Notes: a model not told the origin generated them from the letters alone. Numbered from the stretch's first letter, positions 16,969-27,396 are shown. The stretch is DNA of 64,000 nucleotides from Saprospiraceae bacterium UBA3362 (GCA_002360455.1 DEQQ01000086.1:44214-108213); one strand, 5' to 3'. Translations and numbers: made by a program.

Positions 16969-18879
16969 ATGTTCGGACCCGAGGAAATACTGCTTCATTA
17001 TTGGTCTTACAATGAGTTTCGTCCACTCCAAAGAGAAATTATACAGTCCGTGTTAGAGGGTGAGGATGTATTGGCTCTTTTGCCCACAGGAGGAGGGAAA
17101 TCGTTATGTTATCAAGTGCCTGCATTGATGACAGAGGGATTATGTCTAGTGATCAGTCCATTGATTGCTTTGATGCAGGATCAAGTTTTGAAACTTAAAG
17201 AAAGAAATATTGAAGCCTCATTTATTCACTCCGGAATGAGTCAAAAAGAGATAGAAAGAATATTGTCAGAGGCAGCTCATCAAAAGTTGAAGTTGCTCTA
17301 TGTTGCTCCGGAGCGTTTGCAGAGTAGTTTGTTTTTATCTTGGATGAGATCCATCGAGATTAGTTTTATTGCGGTGGATGAAGCCCATTGCATCTCGCAG
17401 TGGGGACATGATTTTAGGCCATCTTATTTGGATATTTTAGAGTTTCGAAATGAGTTTCGACGACCGGTGATTGCGCTTACTGCTACAGCATCTGAGTTGG
17501 TCAAAAAAGATATTGTAAAGTTTCTTGATTTAAAAAAATATAAAGAATACAAACAATCTTATGCAAGATCGAATATCCAATTTATTGCAGAAGAAAATGA
17601 AAATAAACCGGATCGAATTTTAAACATACTGCAAAAAATTAAAGGATCGTCTATTATCTATACAAGAAGCCGAAAAAAGACAATCGACATAGCGAATTAT
17701 CTTAGCAGGTATAACATTCAAGCAGATTACTATCATGCGGGATTAAATCATGAAGAGCGGGAAGAAAAAATGGAACAATGGTTAAAATCCAATACAGCGA
17801 TGGTGAGTACGAATGCTTTTGGGATGGGAATAGACAAGCCGGATGTTCGATTGGTATTGCATGTAGATTTACCACCCAGTTTAGAAGAGTTTTATCAAGA
17901 AGCAGGAAGGGCAGGCAGAGATGGAAAAAACGCTTATTCGGTTTTATTGTATGCTCACGATGACGAGTTGCGATTGCTTGGTCAGTTGGAAGAAATGTTT
18001 CCAGACCTCGAAGAGCTTCGAGCTATATACAGAAGTTTGTGTATTTATTGTAAAATTGGAGTTGGAGATTACAACGTAGAGCCAATTGATTTTGATGTTT
18101 ATAAGTTTATTCAATATTCTGAAACAAGTTATGAAAAATCTATTCAGGCCTTGAAGCTATTGCAACAGACCAAATGGATTTTTGTATCTGATGCTGTATT
18201 CAGTCCCTCCAAGTTTCAATTTATAGCAGCACCACAGCAGATACGAGATTTGGAAGGAGAGCATCCAATGGTTTATGAATTGTGTAGATTGATGGCGAGA
18301 TCTTATGAAGGGATCTTTTCATTGCCAGTAACTATCAAAGAATTGTTTTTGGCAAAACAACTTAAGACCACTATTGCAGTTATTCAGAAAGCTCTGCATT
18401 ACTTAGATCATTCTTTATATGCAACATACAGACCATCTTCTAATCAATCAAGAATTCAATTTCTTAAGGAGAGGCCTTCCGGGGATCAAATTGTTATTGA
18501 TAGAAAATGGTATGAACAACGAAAGAAAATAAGCAGAGAAAGGGTTTTTGCCATGTTGAACTATTTTGGAAAGGAACATTGCAGACAGCAATTTGTCTTG
18601 GATTATTTTGACGAAGCAAATGCAAGCCAATGCGGACGCTGTGACTTTTGTTTAAAGCAAAAAAACAGTAAAGTGGATGGTGAAACATTAAACTTAATTT
18701 CTCTTCAAATTAGAGAGTATATTGAACGAAAAAAACAAGCTACATTTAGGGAAATTTACCATTTATTTCCAAGCAACAAAAGGCATTGGGTCGAGCAGAT
18801 TGTTTCTGAACTTCTCGAAGAGAAAATTCTTAAACAAGAATTTGAATTGCTGAAGAGGGGAGAGCAATGGACTCAATAA
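16969..18879 (+). CDS. recQ: ATP-dependent DNA helicase RecQ
   Basis: RecQ is a 3'-5' DNA helicase used in recombination and stalled-fork repair. The 636-aa protein has the superfamily 2 motifs: FRPLQREII, LPTGGGKSLCYQVPAL, AVDEAHCISQWGHDFRPSY, LTATAS, STNAFGMGIDKPDVRLVLH and QEAGRAGRDG. The RecQ zinc-binding cysteines follow (CRQQFVLDYFDE...CGRCDFC), then a winged-helix-like C-terminus. A canonical HRDC domain is not obvious, as in several Bacteroidota RecQ2-type proteins. Confidence 0.94.
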   Translation: MFGPEEILLHYWSYNEFRPLQREIIQSVLEGEDVLALLPTGGGKSLCYQVPALMTEGLCLVISPLIALMQDQVLKLKERNIEASFIHSGMSQKEIERILSEAAHQKLKLLYVAPERLQSSLFLSWMRSIEISFIAVDEAHCISQWGHDFRPSYLDILEFRNEFRRPVIALTATASELVKKDIVKFLDLKKYKEYKQSYARSNIQFIAEENENKPDRILNILQKIKGSSIIYTRSRKKTIDIANYLSRYNIQADYYHAGLNHEEREEKMEQWLKSNTAMVSTNAFGMGIDKPDVRLVLHVDLPPSLEEFYQEAGRAGRDGKNAYSVLLYAHDDELRLLGQLEEMFPDLEELRAIYRSLCIYCKIGVGDYNVEPIDFDVYKFIQYSETSYEKSIQALKLLQQTKWIFVSDAVFSPSKFQFIAAPQQIRDLEGEHPMVYELCRLMARSYEGIFSLPVTIKELFLAKQLKTTIAVIQKALHYLDHSLYATYRPSSNQSRIQFLKERPSGDQIVIDRKWYEQRKKISRERVFAMLNYFGKEHCRQQFVLDYFDEANASQCGRCDFCLKQKNSKVDGETLNLISLQIREYIERKKQATFREIYHLFPSNKRHWVEQIVSELLEEKILKQEFELLKRGEQWTQ

Positions 18880-19077
18880 GTTCTTTTTATTGTTTTTGGA
18901 TTCAATTGTACTTCTAATGATTATAATAAAAAAACTATTGTAAGATTGAAATAAGTTGTTGAATACAGAGTAAATTCATTCTTGGAATATGGAAAAAAAT
19001 TCCGGTAATATTTTATTGTTGCCAGGTCAATATTTGTTTTGGAAGAAATTGCTTAGTGTTTAAATACAAAATTAGTT

Positions 19078-20433
19078 TTATTCTTTCTTTTCGTTTAGAT
19101 TTAAATTATACCAATCTATTTTTCGTGAGAAGTACATTATAATTCCAAGTATTATAAACACACCAATGCTTCCAATTAATAAAGCAAAGTCTTGAAGTTG
19201 AATAATTGTAAATATAAAGCTGTAAAGAACTGTCAAAATACCGGAAATTAATAAGGCTAGCTTCCCTGAATTTAGAATGGCTCGAACATAACCGGCGATG
19301 AGAACCAGTGTCGCTATAGCTGAAACAATAAAGGCCAAGTTGAAATTCAAGTGTTCTGATATAGAAAGTAATAGTGTATAAAACACAATTAATGCAACTC
19401 CAACAAGAATGTATTGAATGGGATGAATGAACACCTTGTTTAGAACTTCAATAAAAAAGAAGCCCAAAAATGTGAAAGCTATAAATAGAATTGCATAGTG
19501 AATCGATCGGAAGGATTTTTGATAGTTGTCCACCGGAAGAAGCAAGTCAATGCCAAATGATGAATTCGCAATAGAGTATCTGCTTCCCGTCCATATCTGT
19601 GGATAATTTCTATTAAGATGTAGTACATTCCAATTTGCAGTAAATCCCTTGTCTGTTATTTCTCTACTGTCGGGCAAAAATGCTCCGTTAAAACTCGGAT
19701 TGGTCCACTCGGAAGCCAAATTGATATCAGTAACTTTTCCAACAGGTGTAAAAAATAAAAGTTGACTTCCTTTGAGATCTAAATTTAAACTAAAATTATA
19801 AGTGGAACTGTCATTTGGCTTGATATTTAATAATGCGTTAATACCGGAATCTATAATGTCATTTGAAGATACTCCCGGATTAAAAGTAATCTTCTCGTTG
19901 TTCCATTTTAAACTTACTTGTTGTTCAATGCCTCTAAGGTCGTTTATGCCAATTACTAGTTCGGCTTTATCAAATTGAATGTCTTTGGTTTGAATGTCAA
20001 GTGACGAAATGTCAAACATATTGAATGTTCCTGCAATGTCAAGTTTTGAGTTATAAACTACAATTTCATAAATTCCTCTGTGACGTTTTTCAGGATGAAT
20101 ATTTCCTGAAACCTTTAGCTGTGAAGGCAAAATATGAATATATTCTTTCAATTGAACAATTTTTTCAGTGGAGTCTTTTCCTGAAATTTCTTTCACAAAT
20201 CTATTATAGGGAATGGAAATAAATGGTCCTGAAATGGTCTGCTCTTCTGCCCATTTTGAACTTACCTCATTAATGGCTTTGGTTTGGGTTGCTTCACGTT
20301 CGTGAATTAAATTATTAATCATTGAAGTTGGAATTAAAAGCAATAGGGTAATGATTACAATTGTTCCTACTTTAAAGTAAATGTTGTTTTTTAAGCTCAT
20401 GTTGTCTTGTTTATTTGTTGTCGGTTCTGTCAT
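19078..20433 (-). CDS. creD: CreD-family inner-membrane protein
   Basis: The 451-aa length equals that of E. coli CreD (about 450 aa). The topology also fits: one N-terminal membrane segment (KVGTIVIITLLLLIPTSMI), a large periplasmic beta-rich domain with GPFISIPYNRFV and NWNVLHLNRNYPQIW, and then five or six C-terminal membrane helices starting LLLPVDNYQKSFRSIHYAILFIAF. CreD contributes to envelope integrity and colicin or beta-lactam responses in enterobacteria; its molecular activity is unknown. In many Bacteroidota it follows a small HTH regulator gene, but none is visible here. ATG at 20433 is used; ATG at 20400 is possible. Confidence 0.9.
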   Translation of the reverse strand: MTEPTTNKQDNMSLKNNIYFKVGTIVIITLLLLIPTSMINNLIHEREATQTKAINEVSSKWAEEQTISGPFISIPYNRFVKEISGKDSTEKIVQLKEYIHILPSQLKVSGNIHPEKRHRGIYEIVVYNSKLDIAGTFNMFDISSLDIQTKDIQFDKAELVIGINDLRGIEQQVSLKWNNEKITFNPGVSSNDIIDSGINALLNIKPNDSSTYNFSLNLDLKGSQLLFFTPVGKVTDINLASEWTNPSFNGAFLPDSREITDKGFTANWNVLHLNRNYPQIWTGSRYSIANSSFGIDLLLPVDNYQKSFRSIHYAILFIAFTFLGFFFIEVLNKVFIHPIQYILVGVALIVFYTLLLSISEHLNFNLAFIVSAIATLVLIAGYVRAILNSGKLALLISGILTVLYSFIFTIIQLQDFALLIGSIGVFIILGIIMYFSRKIDWYNLNLNEKKE

Positions 20434-21018
20434 AAAGTGATGGTTTTATTTTGTTATGTTATGATATCAACTTGGAATGCACAAGCTGTATGGAGTCTAA
20501 AAGATCTGTTGGTTATTGTGGTGAGTATGTTCGACTATTTTTATATTGTTTTGTCGCTTTATGATCATAAGGGCTATCAAATTATTTCCGGATAAAAGAA
20601 AAAATTTCAACTGTTATCCTGATGTTAGTTTTCGAATATGTATTTGGCGGTGTTACCATTTTAATAAAAGTGGTTTTTGGTAACTGAAGTAAGGCATATG
20701 CTTCTTTACTTAACATCGAATGGAATTTCGTTAACTCCTATAACTTTCTCATAGGAATTAAGCTGTATTTTAAAATGTATTTAGCTCTAATTGAATGTAT
20801 TGCTATAGCAAACGCTAAGATTGGTTATTTTATTTTATTTATGGAGAAATTTTACAGTTTTAATTAATCCAATAATATTTTCATGTTATGTGGCAACTCT
20901 CTGTTGCGGTGGCTAAACATCATTTCTGTTTTTATCTTTTGTTGATTCATGGATCAAAAGCAGCCAAATGGTTTATTTAGTTGCGGAGCATTATTTATTA
21001 TATGAGGAACATAATTTA
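20434..21018. other. 585-bp intergenic region, possible decayed ORF on the - strand
   Basis: No supported gene. On the reverse strand 20716 to 20582 reads as a 44-codon frame (MLSKEAYALLQLPKTT...), and the same frame continues upstream across a single TAG as coding-looking text (AKYILKYSLIPMRKL). This could be a gene relic, but I do not recognise it. Inverted repeats are also present: TCCTAT/ATAGGA near 20735-20756 and GCAAC/GTTGC near 20892-20906. Confidence 0.3.
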
Positions 21019-23223
21019 CTACAACTCACTTTTTGTAAAGGGTAGAGAAGTATATCCTGACTCATGTATAATTTGAATCCAGTATTGTCCGGGTGGAATT
21101 ACTTCTACGTCCCATTTCAAATTAATATCGACTCCTTCAATAAATTTTGTTGCTAATATAGTTCCATTGGCATCGATAAGAGCCAGTGATAACTTTTGTG
21201 TTTGTAGAAATTTAAAATTTAAATTGATTTGATTAGAGCAAGGATTTGGATGGATTTGGAATGAAGAATGAGTCTCTGTATATTCTATTAATGTGCTGGC
21301 ATTGACTGTCATGCATTGTTCTTGCGAACAATTATTACAATCACTAATTGTTACACAGTATTTTCCAGGGGCAAGATTATTTATTTCTTTAGTTGTGGAT
21401 CCATTATTCCAAACGTATTGGTAAGGTTCACAACTGCCTGATGCAGTTATGGAAATGAGACCATTTGACTTGCCGGCGTCACAGTGATTTACTTTTGTGT
21501 TTACTTTCAATGCAGAAGTATCGAAAAGAAGCTTCGTTGATACACCACTACTTAAAATAGAATAACTGCCACTCCCGCTTGTCATTACCCTAGTGCTCCG
21601 AACTATATAGCTAATTAACCCTTTTTGAACACAGTGATCCATGAAGCTGGTGTCTGATATGGGGTGGGCATTCAAAAGATGATAAAGACTGTCTTTCTCA
21701 TATCGTCTATATATATAAAAACCGGAAGAAGATTTTGGATGCTTCCATGTGAGTCGAATGCTATGGCCTTCTTGTATGGCTACTAAATTTTGGATAGGCT
21801 CGAGGACATGCATGCAAATTGTAGGATCTCCCATAAGTGCTGTAGATACATAGCCTCCATAGAATCGTGGAGTATAAAGACCACTATTATTCATAGCTAA
21901 TTGTGCTGCATACCCTATGGGTTCCCCAAGTGCCATATGATGAAATAACCAATTGGGTCTGTTTCCCCAAGAGCTATTTAAACAGGTTTTTGATGCGATA
22001 GCTGCTCGCAAAAAATTGTTTGGATAATCCCAATCTCCAAAATAAGATCCGAATAGCATTGTAAAAATAGTTTGGAGCGAATCGCTTGTAAAATTTGTGG
22101 TATTAGAAATGTCTGAAGCACTCTCGGGTCCTCCACCCCCGCAGCCATAAGACCATAGGTAAGATTGATTTAATAAAGTTTGTCTAAACGTTAGTTCCTT
22201 GACCTTATTAATTCCAAACATTGGTGCAAAATTTTTCCAACCGGATTGCCCCAAGGCTTCTAAGTCTAATGGAAAATTATTATCAATAAGTCCTCTTTCT
22301 TCCATTTTTATTTTTCCAATTCGCCAATCATGGTTTTTATCTAAATATCGTTTGAGCAGTTGTTCTTCTGATTCTGAAAATTTATTCATGTTGCTGAAAT
22401 CAACTCTTCCAATTAAAAGTTTAACTTTTGAAGGAAGCACATTATTGTCAAATTTCCCATCGCCCGGAACATTATAATTTCTCGAACTTGCTGCAGTTTT
22501 ATTATTTACAGTTTGATCCGTCCATAGACCATCTATCGTTCCATAATAACCATCACAAGGCCATGCACCACGATGATCGCTGTGGTGACCATCTGTTGCT
22601 ATTTCTCCACTGTAAGGGACGGGAACTCTGCCTAAGAGAAATAAGGCTTGGTGCCGACCGGGATTTTTCTGTTGCCATTTGAGGATGCTATTTTTTACTA
22701 AAGTCACCGGAGCATTTCTTGTAACTGAAATTGTATCGAAAGTCCAACCATCATTTTGTAAATCATCCAACAAACGAGCAATCTCAAATGAAATTGCTCT
22801 TTGAATACTGCGTTCAATCACAACCAAACATGCACCTCGATGATGTTGAGCTTCAACTTTTATTCCGGAGTAAATATAGCCGGAACCAAAGTTGGGAGTG
22901 CCATTACCATACGGAAAGGCAGGAAGACTTTTGAGAATTTGATATTCGTAAGCTATCCCGATTTGTATCGAAGTATCTACCCAGAATGTTGAGTTGGGTG
23001 GTAAATAAATGAGGCTATCACCCCAATGCTCTTCGTTAATTAATTTTCTCCAAATAGTGTATCCCCCATTAGCAGTGTCTTGCAGCCAGCTAAGTTTAAT
23101 TTGTGCAGGATTTTCTTGAACATCGGCATTTATAATTACAGATTGTCGAGCATCGTATAAATCTTGTGCCATCAAACAATCAAGAAAGCAAAACAAGAGA
23201 AAAAATATACTTATAGATTTCAT
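21019..23223 (-). CDS. Gingipain-like (caspase-fold) secreted protein with FnIII, SprB-like and T9SS domains
   Basis: A 734-aa exported protein. The ATG at 23223 places the signal peptide (ISIFFLLFCFLDCLMAQ) at the start; 23268 is an alternative. Next come a fibronectin-III-like segment (IKLSWLQDTANGGYTIWRK), then a region resembling peptidase C25 folds (ALFLLGRVPVP, GHHSDHRGAWPCDGYYG, VKLLIGRVDF, LFGSYFGDWD, STALMGDPT). A second FnIII segment, a SprB-like repeat (GLISITASGSCEPYQYVWNNGSTT) and a C-terminal T9SS sorting domain follow. Positions where gingipains have GHG and SCxxGDF read GCG and SYFGDWD, so the Cys-His dyad seems replaced. Peptidase activity is therefore doubtful. The fold assignment is inference from motif order. 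Confidence 0.65.
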   Translation of the reverse strand: MKSISIFFLLFCFLDCLMAQDLYDARQSVIINADVQENPAQIKLSWLQDTANGGYTIWRKLINEEHWGDSLIYLPPNSTFWVDTSIQIGIAYEYQILKSLPAFPYGNGTPNFGSGYIYSGIKVEAQHHRGACLVVIERSIQRAISFEIARLLDDLQNDGWTFDTISVTRNAPVTLVKNSILKWQQKNPGRHQALFLLGRVPVPYSGEIATDGHHSDHRGAWPCDGYYGTIDGLWTDQTVNNKTAASSRNYNVPGDGKFDNNVLPSKVKLLIGRVDFSNMNKFSESEEQLLKRYLDKNHDWRIGKIKMEERGLIDNNFPLDLEALGQSGWKNFAPMFGINKVKELTFRQTLLNQSYLWSYGCGGGGPESASDISNTTNFTSDSLQTIFTMLFGSYFGDWDYPNNFLRAAIASKTCLNSSWGNRPNWLFHHMALGEPIGYAAQLAMNNSGLYTPRFYGGYVSTALMGDPTICMHVLEPIQNLVAIQEGHSIRLTWKHPKSSSGFYIYRRYEKDSLYHLLNAHPISDTSFMDHCVQKGLISYIVRSTRVMTSGSGSYSILSSGVSTKLLFDTSALKVNTKVNHCDAGKSNGLISITASGSCEPYQYVWNNGSTTKEINNLAPGKYCVTISDCNNCSQEQCMTVNASTLIEYTETHSSFQIHPNPCSNQINLNFKFLQTQKLSLALIDANGTILATKFIEGVDINLKWDVEVIPPGQYWIQIIHESGYTSLPFTKSEL

Positions 23224-23576
23224 CCTACAAGTTATGATTTTCCGGTGAATGGATTTTATTTTTTTCACTGATTAATTTACATGCCACTTTAATTTCGGCA
23301 TTGCTTGTGGATTCATCAACGTTTGCTGCCCTATAACTAACCTGTTCAAAATAAAAGGTCGTTGAATTTAAAGTATCTCTTGGTATAGCAAGTAAAGAAA
23401 AATCAACAACAATGTCAGATGTAAATATAAGTCCCAAAATCTAGATCTTTACACCTATTAGCACTAAAATTAAAATTAGGTATAATTTTGTCAAAAAAAA
23501 GGCTGTATTGTAGTCTGTATTTGGCGTTTTTTTGAAGTATTCCAAAATTTATTCTTTAGCCATTTTAGATCACTTC

Positions 23577-23645
23577 TCACTTAAATTCTCCTCGTTGTTG
23601 ACGTATAAATTTTACAACATTAAATGTTTTTTCAGTCGTCTTCAA
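23577..23645 (-). pseudogene. Truncated partner of the PIN toxin relic
   Basis: After the PIN pseudogene, and overlapping its last 14 bases, the frame KTTEKTFNVVKFIRQQRGEFK reads for 22 residues and then hits TGA. The text matches the N-terminus of the small protein that usually sits directly downstream of this type of PIN gene in Bacteroidota (about 80 aa when intact, from memory). It begins with TTG at 23645; an ATG has probably been lost. It is a remnant, too short to function. Confidence 0.5.
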
Positions 23646-24093
23646 TTTTTTCAATTTTTCTAGGCGATCGTATTTCTAATTGTTTGTAACCATTTTTGAG
23701 GTTGAAAGAGTTGTAAACTCTTATTCTTTCGATGTTTACAATATGTTTAAAATTCCAACTGACCAAATAATCGGCTCGGCTAAAGTTGCTAAAGCATTGC
23801 ACAAGCAGTCAGCAAAACTTGTTTGTCTAACAACTTATGCAGTTATATACTCTTAAGCTAAGTCTAAAGCTTCGTCAGATATTTCAATATACTCTTTTAA
23901 GTTGGTTTTAGGCTTTTTACATAGTTTTTACAATTTCAGCTGCGTTTTCAAGTTCGTCTTGTGTTATTGTCGAGTATAGAATTATAAATTCGCCTCCTTT
24001 TATCCCGTCGCCCGGGTGAATTGTGTGTTCTATGAACTCTTGGGCAAAAGGCTGTCCTAAAACTGATGTGTCTTTATAAATTCTATGTTTTAT
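23632..24093 (-). pseudogene. PIN-domain toxin (VapC-like) pseudogene
   Basis: Read on the reverse strand with frame corrections, this stretch encodes a near full-length PIN-domain protein. It opens KHRIYKDTSVLG (the first catalytic Asp), continues GEFIILYSTITQDELENA, EYIEISDEALDLA, a middle reading CNALATLA, then ADYLVSWNFKHIVNIERIR and GYKQLEIRSPRK. It is dead several times over: the start codon position is ATA (24091-24093), there is a frameshift near 23918, TAA at 23853-23855, TAA at 23835-23837, and a second frameshift near 23775. The span of 462 bp matches the roughly 150-aa family. A coding-looking stretch upstream (24323 to about 24165) may be a further relic. Confidence 0.72.
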
Positions 24094-24492
24094 TTTTTCT
24101 ATGGTCTTATGATCCTCAAAGATACGATGTTTATATGTTGAGAATGTTGATTTTCTTGGTGTTGTTAACCTTTAGTCTTGTTCATAATGGCATTCTGTAT
24201 CCTGGATAAGGTCAATTCGAATTTCTTAAAATTTACCTTTAGCTGATTTGAAGCAGGAAGCATAGAAAGAGCAATTGGGTATTGATCTTTAGCTTTAAGA
24301 AAGTTGAGCCACAAACTTCTGTAGAAATTTTACTACAAAATACAATATTGCTTCAATAATTATTCATTGATAATTAAATTCTTATTGAGAAGCAGGTTCA
24401 TTCCTTAGATTAGAACAAAGTCTGTTACAGAGAGTAGTTTTTTGGGGATATAAAAAATATCTATAACTTGAGGTTTAAATCCAGAAATCAAT
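23646..24492. other. Gene-poor region flanking the PIN relic
   Basis: Between the gingipain-like gene and the M60-like gene 1.27 kb has no intact gene. Besides the PIN relic, the reverse strand from about 24323 to 24165 reads YRSLWLNFLKAKDQYPIALS and onward for some 50 codons before a stop, without a start codon. I do not recognise the product. The remainder is AT-rich and featureless to me. Confidence 0.4.
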
Positions 24493-27360
24493 ATGAATTC
24501 CGTTAAGTTGTTTTTACTTTTTATCCTTTTTTGTAAAATTTCGGCTGAGGCACAAGTTGCTAGCTATAGGTTTGATGGTACTATTTTGGGGTTGAACAAC
24601 AAACACAATTTAAGTTATTTAAAATTGGGCAAAGCGACCACTGATGTTCCAAAATATGAGCACAGTCCTTCCGGTAAGCAGATACTGGTCGATAGCACCC
24701 ATGGACTTCAATTTCCCGTAACATTTAATACAGAAATTGATACAACATCAGGTTTTGAATTGGAGGTGAAATTTTCTTTTCCAAGTTTGGGAGCAGTGAG
24801 TAGAGTTCATATCCTGTCTTGTCAAAAAGAGCATATTAGTTTTGAGGGCTTTAGTATATATTTACAGAGGGATGTCACCAGTAAAAACTATTCCGTCAAT
24901 TTTGTTTACACAGACGGAGGTTCAAAACTTGGAGTGCCAAATCATCCTATTTTTACTTCCACAAGTTTGGGAAATTTCAATGAGGCTGATACTGTCAATC
25001 TGAGGTTGTATGTTAATTTTAAAAACAGAGTGTGGGACGCCACGGTAAATGGTAAGAGCTATGGAGCAAAAGTAAATGATTTTTACAATTGGAGTTCGAT
25101 CCTTACAGCCATCAAAGTCAATAAATGGTATATACATTGGATGGATAAACTGGAGACAGTTGTTCCCGGCCAGCCAAACAATTTTACTGATCGACTGAGT
25201 GTGGACCAACTTACTGTGTTTGTACCCAAAAGACCTTATGATACAAGTGGTGTTCGCACAGCGCTTCAAATGATGACTGATTATGTAAATCAAAAAATCA
25301 CATTGACCACTTTTCAACGAGAAACAAATGTTGCCATCGTTTTAGCCGATTTTAAAAATGTATTTTCAGGCATCAGGTCGGATGTTTATTCTTATGTGAA
25401 AGCTCACGAACAGCAATTACCGGTGTTGTTTAAAAACAGAAACACTGTTTCTTTTGCATCTATTAGTCCGGAAGATAGATTGATGGTGACACTGCAGCAA
25501 TACATATTGGATGAGGAGTTTGTTTTGGGAAATATCAAGAACGTAGAAGGGATCAAATTTAAGTTTGCAGATTTATTTCCCGGAAAAATAGACAGTACAG
25601 CCGCAAGGGTAAGCAAGGCCAAAGTGTCGATCAATGGAACTCATATTCATGTTCCTGCCTCTACAACGGCGTTTGATAAAGATCCGGCAAAAAGACCTAC
25701 AGGATATTATGCTGCGCCGGGAGAAATAATTTCGATTACTATTCCGGATGAACTCATCAATAAAGGATTGCTTGCGCAGATAGGTGTTCATTCTGATGAT
25801 CTATCCAAGAAGCGTGCGGTGAATCGCTTTGTAAGAATTTCAAAAAGTTTTGAGTTAAAACAAAAGCTTACACTGATTGCAAATCCATTGGGCGGCCCAA
25901 TTTATATTAAGGTGCCGGAGCCATCAAATTTGTCATGGTTTGAGGTAGAAATATCCGGAGCCATTAAGTCACCTTATTTTAGTCTTCGCAAAGGAAGAGA
26001 AAGCTCTATTACTGAGTGGGAAGAACAGCTCAATGCACATGATGTGGAGTGGGTTGACTTGGAGTCCGATAAATATATGATGACCTTGCCATGGGAGAAT
26101 GTGAAGACGATCAAAGATCCCACTTATTTACTCACTGAGTGGAATCGAATTATGGATGGATATAATTTCTTGGGAGGAAGACCTTCTGCTGCAAGATCAA
26201 AAGCAGAATACTTTGCAGTAGATTGTGTATTGCCCAATGATGGAGCTTTCGGAATAGGGTATCCGCAGATTATAGGAGAAGCTTCTGCGCCTTATGGTCC
26301 ACTATCTCAAACAGATTATTATCCAACTCAAATTTTAAAACCCAATTTTTATAAATCCTCTTTGGATGTAACATTTCACGAAATGGGTCATGCGGCAGCT
26401 CATCCCAAAATGACTCGCGAAATAGAAGCAATAGTAGAGATGTACTCTACCTACATATACAATGAACTTTATGGAGTTCCATTGAACGAGGCTTATAAAT
26501 ACTCAGGATTTCAATTGATGGAATTGGATGATGCAGCAATTGATTGGATTGTAACTGATAATTTCAAACGAAATATAGATATGACCTGCGATCCCATTTT
26601 GGAGAAAAACATCTGTGATGAAGTTCGATATCAGCATCGTGGTTATGCAAAATATATTGAGATGGCTAAACAGTTTGGTTGGAGTTCAGTTCATGGAATG
26701 AATAAAGTTTTTTATGAACAAGACTTGGCCAATCCTCCGAGCTGGTGGGATATTTTCAAAAGCTCTGATGAAATTATCCAAGCCGCATCGGATGCACAAA
26801 AAGTAAACATGGCACCTTTGTTTCATTTTTGGGGATTGGCTCCATCAAAATCTTTGGCAGAAAAACTCAAAGCACAATACGGATTTAGTGAAAAATTGTG
26901 CCAGATGCTTCGATATTACAAGACCATTGTTCCTAAAACTTCTGTTCATTTAAAAAATTGGTATGATAGCCTTGATCATCACAATTCGATAATGGATACG
27001 AGGTTTGGAAAGTATGTTATGGAATATGAAAGTTTGCATTATAATGATTCAATTCAAGCCCAGATTGATTTTTTGATTAAGGAATATGGAGCTTGTAGTT
27101 CTGTTAAGCTTGATGAAAATAAATCAAACGATGACTTTGTCATTATTCCAAATCTATTTTATGATATTGCTTTTATTCATTCAAATCAAGAACATCCTTA
27201 CTCTGTGAGAATATTTAGTTCGAGCGGAGAACTTATAGATCAAAAATCTCAAATTACAAGGTCTCCTTTTAGCTTGGATAAGATTGTGATTTCGGGAATG
27301 TATTTTGTTGAAATTTCTAGTCGGAAAGGAAGAGCTTGTTATAAAATTATCAAGCAATAA
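24493..27360 (+). CDS. M60-like (enhancin/peptidase M60 family) secreted metallopeptidase with T9SS domain
   Basis: A 955-aa exported protein with a signal peptide (MNSVKLFLLFILFCKISAEAQ). An N-terminal LamG/concanavalin-like domain (about residues 22-250, VASYRFDGTILGL...GFELEVKFSF) is followed by the peptidase core. The zinc motif is HEMGHAAAHPKMTREIEAIVEMYSTY starting near residue 629, with a downstream Glu as third ligand, as in the M60-like family (HExxHx(8,24)E). Members of this family in gut bacteria cleave mucin-type glycoproteins; the substrate here is unknown. The end (VRIFSSSGELIDQ, ISGMYFVEISSRKGRA) is a T9SS sorting domain. A palindromic repeat array starts about 40 bp after the stop. 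Confidence 0.82.
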   Translation: MNSVKLFLLFILFCKISAEAQVASYRFDGTILGLNNKHNLSYLKLGKATTDVPKYEHSPSGKQILVDSTHGLQFPVTFNTEIDTTSGFELEVKFSFPSLGAVSRVHILSCQKEHISFEGFSIYLQRDVTSKNYSVNFVYTDGGSKLGVPNHPIFTSTSLGNFNEADTVNLRLYVNFKNRVWDATVNGKSYGAKVNDFYNWSSILTAIKVNKWYIHWMDKLETVVPGQPNNFTDRLSVDQLTVFVPKRPYDTSGVRTALQMMTDYVNQKITLTTFQRETNVAIVLADFKNVFSGIRSDVYSYVKAHEQQLPVLFKNRNTVSFASISPEDRLMVTLQQYILDEEFVLGNIKNVEGIKFKFADLFPGKIDSTAARVSKAKVSINGTHIHVPASTTAFDKDPAKRPTGYYAAPGEIISITIPDELINKGLLAQIGVHSDDLSKKRAVNRFVRISKSFELKQKLTLIANPLGGPIYIKVPEPSNLSWFEVEISGAIKSPYFSLRKGRESSITEWEEQLNAHDVEWVDLESDKYMMTLPWENVKTIKDPTYLLTEWNRIMDGYNFLGGRPSAARSKAEYFAVDCVLPNDGAFGIGYPQIIGEASAPYGPLSQTDYYPTQILKPNFYKSSLDVTFHEMGHAAAHPKMTREIEAIVEMYSTYIYNELYGVPLNEAYKYSGFQLMELDDAAIDWIVTDNFKRNIDMTCDPILEKNICDEVRYQHRGYAKYIEMAKQFGWSSVHGMNKVFYEQDLANPPSWWDIFKSSDEIIQAASDAQKVNMAPLFHFWGLAPSKSLAEKLKAQYGFSEKLCQMLRYYKTIVPKTSVHLKNWYDSLDHHNSIMDTRFGKYVMEYESLHYNDSIQAQIDFLIKEYGACSSVKLDENKSNDDFVIIPNLFYDIAFIHSNQEHPYSVRIFSSSGELIDQKSQITRSPFSLDKIVISGMYFVEISSRKGRACYKIIKQ

Positions 27361-27396
27361 ATCTGCATCATTTTTAAACTACGGCTGGCTGATATG

